NCBI RefSeq assembly: GCF_028389875.1 | Contig: NC_084682.1 | Coordinates: 9,434,001-9,498,000, forward strand | Reading direction: 5' to 3' | Length of the DNA stretch: 64,000 nucleotides | Origin: Rhea pennata | Taxonomy: Eukaryota; Chordata; Aves; Rheiformes; Rheidae | Shown: positions 46,001-53,421 of the stretch, in pieces | How the letters are laid out: every line of letters starts with the position of its first letter | How positions within the stretch are numbered: position 1 is the first letter of the stretch | Position numbers and translations under genes: made by a program | The notes under the pieces: model-generated | Database searches by the model: none | Seen by the model: the letters and a program-made list of their open reading frames with translations, nothing else | Told to the model about the DNA's origin: nothing

Positions 46001-49000
46001 GGGGTTGGACTAGATGATCTCCAGAGGTCCCTTCCAACCTTACCAATTCTATGATTCTATGATTTGAATGCCCGGCACAGTGCTGCTCTGTTCCCAACAT
46101 GGGGCTATGGCACCTCCAGGGAGTTACACTGGTGCCCTGGTTAAGGGGTATTAGGTAGCAGGCTGCGTTGTGTGGGGTCTCCTGGTGGAGTGGAGAAGCT
46201 CAGAGCAAATATAAACAACAGCAACAAAATTCTGACAGCTTCTGATCCAGCTGGAGCACTAGTCACATTCACATGGATTCACATGACGACCTTCTGGCCA
46301 GGAAGGCTATGATGCAATCCTAGAAAACACTGGAACCTCCTCGCATGCCTCAGCATGCCAGGTTTCCTGCCTAAGAGGAAACAGTATCAACCAACCAGTC
46401 CCCCAGTTACAGTATGTAAGCAGAGATCTGCTCCCTGTGCCTTCTCCTCTGACTGGTGGACATACATATGCCTGCTCCTTTGCTGCCTTGTTGGGGACAG
46501 ACCCAGGGAAATACCAGATGTTTCTCAACTGAATGGAAGTGCCTGAACTCATAGCCAAACTGGGTGGCTTTGTAGCCTGTTTCTGTGCTTTTCTATACCA
46601 TTATACTGTTTTCCTCTGCACACCATTCCCTCTCTGCTCCTTCTGACACAACCTACAAGCAATAGAAAGACCCTGTTGGGTGGGGAGAAGATTGCAGCCA
46701 GTGATTTTAGTTTTGCTTCATGCTGGTTATGTCTGACTTCCTGTCCCTGCTGGTGGGTGAAGTAAGCCATATCTCGGTCAAGATGGTGGCGGGGAGCATT
46801 TGCAACTGTCTAGCCTGCAGGAGGGATTACCTGGCCTCACTGGGGACAGTCACGGTGCATGCAGACATCTCCCTGAGAGACATTGTCTAAACTCTGTCTG
46901 TAGTTTGTGGAGGGAGATGTGTGTTCCCCTGCAATTTGCACCGGTTTCCTCCTGCCCTCCAGGGTCTGAGATGACTCACTCAGAGGTGAATTGGTGTTTA
47001 AAGATAGCTGAGATTAATCGCACCCTAGAGAGGGTAAGAGGCTGGCTTGCTGCTCACTGTGGGGTCCATGCATCTCCCTCTGCACTTCTTTCTTTCCCCC
47101 ATCTGACATCTGGACACAGGCTCCTTGCTGGTTCAATGTGGGGGCTGCAGGTCCATCAGCAGGAAGTACTGACTGGGTTGTTGCCCACGGCTGCTTTCAT
47201 TACAGGCTGGTGGTTTTGCCAGTTAAAGAATAAGCGGGGCTGGGTGCCAGCTGCCTATCTGGAGCCAATGGATGGTCCTGATGAATCTGAAGAGCAGGAG
47301 CCCAACTATGCAGGTAATATGTTCAGATAACCAGAATATCCATGAGAGCTCCGGCTAGAAACAGCCTGGAGTCACTCCTGCCACACAGCTCCTGCCTAAA
47401 CCTTTAAAGGTGATTCATGTCATGTCTTCACTCAGACAGTCTGGGGCAGGACTATTGGGCATGGAGATACTGCTGTAGAAGCTGCAGAAGGGATAAATCT
47501 AATAGTTTGGTGCCTCACTCTCAACCTCAGGAGCTTCCTGTGACTTACAGCTCAGCATTAGATGCTTGTTTTGTTTCATTGTAGATGCACATCTTCATTT
47601 TAGCTCCTGCCAGTGGGTGTATTGAGCTAGCTGGATGCATGTTGTGTTGCTGCATCAGCAAATGAGGAAAGTGCAGCATCTGAGCTGAGGCACAGTTTTT
47701 TTTCTAGCACTCAGCTTCTGTACTCTTCTTATCTATCCTCTGCATCATTCCACCATGATAGTGGGTCCCTGTTGCACAGAACAGATAAAGGTTCCTTAAA
47801 AACTCATGCTTATTTTTTTTATGGCTTCATCTCTGTGGTTTTCAAAACACTGTAACAAACTCTATTAGCACAACACTTCCTTGTTCCTCATTTGATGACC
47901 TGAATTATAAACACACTCTTCAGCACAGATATACTGTACTTCCACTACTTGCACTCTACTCTCTACTGGGTGCTGAAGGGGCCTGAACTGAGCCACAGGC
48001 GGAAACAAGGCTGGGGGAAGTCTGAATCCAAACTCGGAGACTTGAAGCACTCTGGTCTTGCATAAAATTTGGAGTGGATGCTCTGGTGCCTTCTCTCCTC
48101 AGTGGCTGGAAAGGCCATCAGTGGGGGCAGCACCACATGGAGGTAACACCCAACCCACCCATAAACCTGTCCCAATTTTGTGTACATAGGTGAGCTCTAC
48201 ATTGTCCAGAAAAGCTACACTGCCATTGAGGAGGATGAGCTGACTCTCAAAGAGGGTGATACTATAGAAGTCATCCACAAGCTACTTGATGGCTGGTGGG
48301 TCATCAGGTGAGAGATGCCAAAAATAAATCAGACAAGTGGGATTTGGGGAGAGGGAAGGGAAAAACCTGTCATTCTCCATGGCTGGTCTGTGAAATACAT
48401 GGGCTATTTGTTGCCACTGCCCTCACTTTTGCAGAACTGCTTCTAGCAGTCTTCCGGCTTTGCTAAATGTTAGACATTGTGGCTGGTGCTTCCTTTACCA
48501 GTGGTTCAGATACATCCAAGAATGAGGCAGATGAAAAAATGTATCTATTATTTTGTGTACCTCTAAGTATTCTGGCATGTTTTGCTTTGCAAAACATCAT
48601 CTTCCACCCCAGCCTTGGCCTGCAGACTTGGACTTTCCCTAGGAGATTCCAGCTGCATTTGTGCTCTGGAGAGTCACATTTGCAGCAGGGACAAGTAACA
48701 GCTATAAACCCAGGGGATTCCTCCCACCCCCGCCTGTGCCCTCACAAGTGGCACCAGAAGGATTTCACAGTATTTGCAGATGTACCGGGGTTAGGCAGCA
48801 ACTGAAAGCAGGAGCCAAATGTATAATCTGCTGTGGGGCTGAGCAGGGAATTGGGGAAGCTGCTGACTTGAATACAGAAGGGTGGGACTGCGGAAAGGCT
48901 GGAGGACGCAGCTGGGACAGAGGCTGGGGAGCGTTTCTTGGGCAAACAGCAGCTGTCTGGCAGGAGTGCCCTGAGCTATGCTTGAGGAGCCTGGTAAAAA

Positions 49001-52000
49001 CCCCCTGGGAGGTAACAGAAGCCAATGAGGCCCTGATGATGTGAGCTGTTGCTCTGTTTGATCCTGCAAGCTGCTTGCTTTTGGGACTCAAAACACACTT
49101 TCAGGGAGAGCCACAAGGAGACAGGCTGGGGGAACAGCGCAAGCTCCCATCCCTGCAAGCAACATCACGGTCATGAGAACTAATCCCCCCCAGCATCACT
49201 GAGCCTGCCTGGGACAGGCACAGAGCTGTGGTGATCAAAGAGCTGTGACTGCAAGCAACTTTTCTTTGTGTTATGCTGCAGGAAGGATGAAGCCACAGGT
49301 TATTTCCCTTCCATGTACCTGCAGAAATCTGGGGAGCAGAACAGCCCCGTGAGGAGTGAGCTGAGGAACCGAAGCGCCCCTCCTCGGAGGTAGGAAAGCC
49401 TCAGGAGCAAAGGAGGGAGGAAAGGAGGAAGATGAAAGCTCTTTTAAGGAGGGGATGAAATGAAACCAGACAGTGGTTTGAGAGATCCCTTGCTCGTTGG
49501 GGTAATAGGGAACTGCCTAAGAGAGACGTGAGCACAAGAAGGAATGACCAAGAAGCAGATTCTGTAGGATTCCAGCAAAAATAGCTCTGTTCCTTGCCTT
49601 CCCTGGGAGCAGAGGCAGCCCAACACTTCTGGTGCAGGGCTATGTGGGTCTTGCTCCAACAGGGTCTCCAGTCAGAGGTACTTCTCTTTGTCCTTCTACA
49701 AAGTTTCTTTTCTGGGCTAATCTTGTTAAATTTTCAAACTGGGTTTTTCTTCCTAAGTGCATTCCCTGAACCTTTGAGGAGCGAGGAGAGATTTGACTAA
49801 TCAGAGCTGCCAAATGGCCTAATCTGATGGGAGGATTTGAGCTAATGGAAGAGATTTTATTTTGATTAAAAAGATAAAAAGCAATAATAACTCATTAATG
49901 CTGATGCAATGACAACTGCTAGAAAGGGCAGAGCTTGCCTGTATCTTTTCTTACCTACAAAAAAAAACCAGGGCAGCTTTGCTACAAAATCTCTCAAAAT
50001 CCAGCCCTGCTGGAGCACGGATTGATTGTGAACCACTGTAAAATGAGATAAATCCACCTATTTGAGTGCAATGATGCTTACTGATACCCTTGGGGGAGGT
50101 GATGTGGCCTGTTTCAAGGACAAGAGGATTTACCTCCTCCATGGGGAGCAGTTAATGTTGTCTCTATAGCACTGGTCATGGCAGCATGTAGGAGAAATGG
50201 AGGAAGACTCAGACGGTACGAACCAAGGAGAGGCTGAAGTGTGAGTCCAGGCTCAGAGCACCCCAAGGCTTGAGTCTGGTTGTCAGGGTTGAGACCTGCC
50301 TCTGTGGGAAAGAGCTATTGACTCTTGACACATTGCTATGACACTGGGCATGTGTTTGTGTCAAAACTGAGGTGAGGCTGAAGGCAGATGGGCTCAGCAA
50401 AAGGCTGCAGGTGCCCCTGAGCCAAGCACAATGACAAAGACGTGGGATGGACAACAGAAACCACCTCTCTCAGGCTCTAATAATGAGAATCAGGTGGTGG
50501 CCTCACTTCAGCTGCCTGGGGAGAGTCCCACAACCTGGGGGGAGCATCTTGCGCTTTCACTTCTTGCTGCAGTTTCTCTTCTGTGCTCAACATTGTGCAA
50601 AGAGCTGCCTGTTGAAGCCTCTCTCCAAACTCTGTTCCCCCTAGCCCAGGGACTGATCCTTGGAGTCGGAGGAGGTCACTGCTAGGCCAGAGATGCACGT
50701 GCTGCAGCCAGTACAGATGCTGGAAAAACCCCAGACCTATCTTGTCCTTTCAGCGTTATGCCTGATCTTCCTTGGCAACACCATCATCGCATTCCGTGCT
50801 TGTGCTCAGGTTTCACCTGTCAGTATTTGTTTCCAAAGCACTGCTCCAGCTGCTTGCTAACACTTTGCACATAATGTCTCACCAATGGTTGTCCACAGGG
50901 GCTGGCATTAACCTGCTGACTGCAAAAATGAAAAGCAGATGTTAGGGTATGGGGAGTCAAAAGAGGAAGCGCTGCCTCCATCTGCACTAGGTCTCGGCGA
51001 GTGGTAGGGACAGGGAAGTCCTGAATGAGAAAGTGTGTGGAGTGAGAGCTGCAATAATGGAAACTGAAAGTTTCATTTCTGACTCACTGCAGATCCACCA
51101 TCCGAAATGCTAAAAGCATCCACAAGCAGGGCCGGAAGCAGATCAGCCAGGAGACCTACAGGCAGAACAGCAGGAAGTATATCAAGAGCAGGAGAAATAT
51201 GAAGGACAATTTCAAGGAGAAGGCCAACATTATTAGTGAGTCTTCTTTTCTTCAAAACCCTCTGCATTTTATGCCCGAAGGCTTAGCCTGTCCCTATAGC
51301 CACAGAGTCTCCACAGGGGATGCTCTGGCCCTCCTTTCATCACAGGATGAGAGATGATGCCGTAGGACTACACATACAGGTCACACCTTGCTGGTGCAGC
51401 CTTCTTCTCCTGTGGGGAAAGCACATGCAGGGAGTGAGTTTTGGGATGAGGTTGTTTACCTCTGTGTATAAATCTGACAAAGAAGGACGAGAGAATAGTG
51501 ACCCTCCTGTCCTCAGTAGTTCCCATCAGGTCAGCCCACATTTAGGACCTGCACTTTCCTCCACGCATCCCTAACCTCACCGCATTATCATGTATATTAT
51601 CTCTGTTATCAGAGATAACATCCACACCCACAGGGAGGTGGCTGCAGGAACGACATTGCTGGTGAGGTTAATGATTTGAGCAGAAGCCCCCCTAAGCGGG
51701 CTGGTGATCACAGCGTGGGATCTGAGACCTTCCCCGGGAGGGCGGCTCCTAGCACAGACTTAGTGCTGAGCCCCACCCGAACAGGGCTCCGGGGCGGGGG
51801 GCGAGGTGGGCCCACACTGACCCCCGGGACAAGGCCGGCTGAGCCCCGATGCTGACTGACTGCCACCGAGCAGCTCAGCAGAGCGCGGGTCGGCGGGGAA
51901 CGAAAGCTTGTCTGTCGCCATCAGAGAGCATCCCAAGCCAGGGACTGAAGGGAAGAGGCAGGAAGATTTATGTTCTTTAAATAGGAAGTCCTTGAATTTT

Positions 52001-52180
52001 TATGTGAAGGCATGGGGTGGTACAGAGCTCTGACCCACCTCTATGTCTGCTTTACCTGTAGTTGAGAAAGATGAGCAGGAAGAAAACAGGTCGAAGGCTC
52101 AACCCGCTGTTCCTCCCCGGCCCAGCAAAGACCTCATCATGAATCGCTGTACGGAGAGCACCAGGAGAAAGATCATGTGA
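42946..52180 (+). CDS. NCF1: Neutrophil cytosol factor 1 (p47phox), complete, 11 coding exons
   Basis: p47phox is the cytosolic organiser of the phagocyte NADPH oxidase. On phosphorylation it unfolds, binds p22phox and membrane phosphoinositides, and brings p67phox to gp91phox. The 11 exons sum to 1170 nt (389 residues plus stop; human 390). The PX domain (about 1-121) keeps R43, K79 and R90 of the lipid pocket and the IIPHLP motif. SH3-A (about 158-214) has W193, and SH3-B (about 229-284) has W263 and W264. The autoinhibitory region starts at PPRRST (about 300). The proline-rich tail QPAVPPRPS (364-372) is the p67phox SH3 ligand. The start ATG sits in gccATGG, a strong Kozak context. No frameshift or internal stop was found, so it should be functional. 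Confidence 0.98.
43547..43627 (+). CDS. NCF1: NCF1 coding exon 2
   Basis: 81 bp, acceptor ccccag, donor gtgagt, phase 0 on both sides. It encodes [20 protein letters not shown], including R43 of the PX lipid pocket. Confidence 0.97.
43789..43864 (+). CDS. NCF1: NCF1 coding exon 3
   Basis: 76 bp, acceptor ccgcag, donor gtaagc. It encodes [20 protein letters not shown] and IPHLP, the PX proline-rich loop, and ends in phase 1. Confidence 0.97.
44389..44554 (+). CDS. NCF1: NCF1 coding exon 4
   Basis: 166 bp, acceptor ctccag, donor gtgagt. It encodes the second half of the PX domain ([17 protein letters not shown] with K79 and R90, then FFKVRPDDM) and ends in phase 2. Confidence 0.97.
45155..45210 (+). 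CDS. NCF1: NCF1 coding exon 5
   Basis: 56 bp, acceptor cgttag, donor gtaaga. It encodes [18 protein letters not shown], the linker between the PX and first SH3 domains. Confidence 0.95.
45578..45611 (+). repeat. 34-nt imperfect direct repeat, copy 1
   Basis: It begins gtcaagatggtggcgggga and lies just before the NCF1 exon 6 acceptor. It matches the copy at 46777-46810 at 29 of 34 positions, with all differences transitions. Confidence 0.8.
45631..45753 (+). CDS. NCF1: NCF1 coding exon 6
   Basis: 123 bp, acceptor ctacag, donor gtatgt. It encodes [20 protein letters not shown] and then [16 protein letters not shown], the first half of SH3-A. Confidence 0.97.
45854..45926 (+). pseudogene. tRNA-Phe-like pseudogene (SINE head)
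   Basis: The 73-nt length equals tRNA-Phe. The anticodon reads AAA where functional genes have GAA. Several changes (GCG to GTG, TTCGA to TTCAA, TCGGC to TCAGC) look like CpG decay. The acceptor stem no longer pairs (only two of seven pairs), so it is not a working tRNA. Confidence 0.78.
45944..46065 (+). repeat. CR1 3'-end tail segment with G21 tract
   Basis: It matches the 3' end of the CR1 at 23090-23215 almost base for base, except for an uninterrupted run of 21 G (45984-46004) where that copy has a short G/A stretch. Confidence 0.88.
46777..46810 (+). repeat. 34-nt imperfect direct repeat, copy 2
   Basis: The second copy, 1199 bp downstream of the first, is followed by an acceptor-like tagcctgcag. 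NCF1 exon 6 and the tRNA/CR1 composite lie between the copies. Confidence 0.8.
47206..47313 (+). CDS. NCF1: NCF1 coding exon 7
   Basis: 108 bp, acceptor ttacag, donor gtaata. It encodes [20 protein letters not shown], the ligand-binding half of SH3-A with W193, plus an acidic linker ([10 protein letters not shown]). Confidence 0.97.
47314..49281 (+). other. NCF1 introns around exon 8
   Basis: Two introns of about 0.9-1.0 kb each, with no recognised feature besides exon 8 itself. Confidence 0.75.
48190..48307 (+). CDS. NCF1: NCF1 coding exon 8
   Basis: 118 bp, acceptor catag, donor gtgaga. It encodes most of SH3-[21 protein letters not shown] and [10 protein letters not shown] with W263 and W264. 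The acceptor junction tag/GTGAGC also resembles a donor. Confidence 0.97.
49282..49389 (+). CDS. NCF1: NCF1 coding exon 9
   Basis: 108 bp, acceptor ctgcag, donor gtagga. It encodes the end of SH3-B ([12 protein letters not shown]) and the start of the autoinhibitory segment (RSAPPRR). Confidence 0.96.
49390..51092 (+). other. NCF1 intron, nothing recognised
   Basis: 1.7 kb between exons 9 and 10. Chance ORFs only (up to 84 codons). No transposon or RNA was recognised. Confidence 0.8.
51093..51235 (+). CDS. NCF1: NCF1 coding exon 10, autoinhibitory region
   Basis: 143 bp, acceptor actgcag, donor gtgagt. It encodes [29 protein letters not shown] and a basic tail. It includes the phospho-sites equivalent to human S303/S304 (here S, T), S320 and S328. 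The human S315 position is Gly. Confidence 0.95.
52062..52180 (+). CDS. NCF1: NCF1 coding exon 11, C-terminus
   Basis: 119 bp, acceptor cctgtag, ending in TGA (52178-52180). It encodes [20 protein letters not shown] and then [10 protein letters not shown]. The Pro-rich motif binds the C-terminal SH3 of p67phox. Confidence 0.97.
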
Positions 52181-52625
52181 GGCCCTCGGCCCCCCAACAC
52201 CAAGCAAGCAGAGGCTTTCCCTCTGCCGGCTCCTGTGCAAAAAGAGACTCGGAGACTAGGCAACTCTGCCGGGGAGTCTGCACGGCTCTGAAAACAGCCA
52301 CAAGCCGTGGGGAACCGCAAGCTCGGGAGCCCCACAGTAACTCAGCAGCGTTAACACGTCTGAGGTGCCCTCGATGCAGCACGAGGAACCGCACGAGCAC
52401 CGCTCCGCGGGCTCTTCTGGGGGCTGAGGATCCCCAGAGCCTGCCGGAGATATTCTTAATCAATAGGCTCCTTTTCTTGTTGTTTTTATCCCTCATTTGT
52501 ATTTTGAACGATTTTGCGGTGTTCGCCAATTACCAGCTTTCTGCAGAAAGCGTTTCGGGGCTTCACTTATCGTGAGAAAACACTTGTGAGCTAACATGTA
52601 AATAAACTGTACAAACATGGCAAGA
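52181..52625 (+). other. NCF1: NCF1 3' UTR
   Basis: Non-coding sequence from the stop codon to about 20 nt past the poly(A) signal. The end is estimated. Confidence 0.75.
52601..52606 (+). terminator. NCF1: NCF1 poly(A) signal AATAAA
   Basis: The only canonical hexamer between the NCF1 stop codon and the RCC1L promoter, 420 nt after the stop. Confidence 0.85.
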
Positions 52626-53084
52626 AAAGGCGCGTTTCGACCGCGTTTCCGTGCTTTTTACAGCTCAGTGCTTTTACTAACCCGGCCAAACGGCCGCTCA
52701 ACGGCCGCGCCAGCGGGAGCAGCCGCGCTTCACCGCGGCAGCTGCGCGCCGCCGAGCGCCCCGCCGCGGACGCCAAATGGCGGCGGCGCTGCCAGGCGCG
52801 GGGGGCCTCGGGCCTCCTCCCTTGCCTCCAGCGGGAGCGGCGGGCTGCGGCGCAGAGGTCGCGGCCGCGGGGCAGCGAGTCCGTGGCTGCGCCGGGCGGC
52901 TCGCGGGTGGGCAGTTAGGCTTGGGTGCGGCGGGTCCCACCACCTCCGCCGGCTGGTGTCGCCCTTTTAAGAAACGAGCTCCGCGGGGCGGGGGAGGGCC
53001 TCACGCCGCCACGCAAGCGGGCGGGGAGGTGCTTTGCGCCGCGCGCGTCCCACGTGACCCGCGAGGTCGCAGTGGAAAGGTCGG

Positions 53085-53118
53085 CAAGATGGCGGCGGCG
53101 CGGGGGTGCGGGGCCTAG
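53085..53118 (+). promoter_or_regulatory. RCC1L: TISU/YY1 element opening a 9-codon uORF
   Basis: CAAGATGGCGGC matches the TISU consensus SAASATGGCGGC exactly. Its ATG (53089-53091) starts a short frame (MAAARGCGA) that stops at TAG 53116-53118. It is in frame with, and 48 nt upstream of, the main RCC1L ATG. It could act as a YY1 site, a uORF, or both. Confidence 0.6.
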
Positions 53119-53136
53119 CGGCGCGGGGAGGCGGCG

Positions 53137-53421
53137 ATGTGGGGGGCGCTGCGCGGAGTGCGGCGGCCGCCGCCGCCCCTCTGCAGGGCTCTGGCCAAGG
53201 CGGCGGGTCCGCGCAGCGTCCGTCAGCTGCGGGAGGCCGATGAGGCCGCGCCCGTGTTCCAGTACGTGGGCAAGGCGGCCGGGCGGAAGGACCGCGTCTT
53301 CGTGTGGGGCTTCTGCCACTCGGGCGCCCTGGGCGTCCCCAGCTTCGTGAAGCCGGACGCGGGCTGGAAGAAGCCGCGGCGGATCCAGCCGACGCCCTAC
53401 CGGCTGGAGACGGAGGAGAAG
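53137..53421 (+). CDS. RCC1L: RCC1L coding exon 1
   Basis: 285 bp (95 codons), phase 0, donor gtgggt. It holds the Arg-rich presequence and the first RCC1 blade (FQYVGKAAGRKDRVFVWGF). GC-rich throughout. Confidence 0.94.

Larger units (their letters stand above)
45854..46065 (+). mobile_element. tRNA-Phe-headed, CR1-tailed SINE-like composite
   Basis: The first 73 nt (45854-45926) align end to end with vertebrate tRNA-Phe(GAA). They hold an A-box-like TAGCTCAGCTAG, an anticodon arm TTAGA-CTAAAGA-TCTAG, and a B-box-like GGTTCAAGCC. A linker of about 18 nt follows, then about 120 nt of CR1 3' end (from tgcaaccctgtct through cccttccaacc to ATTCTATG repeats), interrupted by a 21-nt G run. Head plus tail in the same orientation is the architecture of a tRNA-derived SINE mobilised by CR1. 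It lies in an NCF1 intron. A chance side-by-side insertion is possible. Confidence 0.72.

Noticed and set aside
46800-47330. A 176-codon ORF as a separate gene or an extended NCF1 exon
   Set aside because: Only its last part (47206-47313) is NCF1 exon 7. The upstream part is intron read through in frame and lacks similarity to p47phox.
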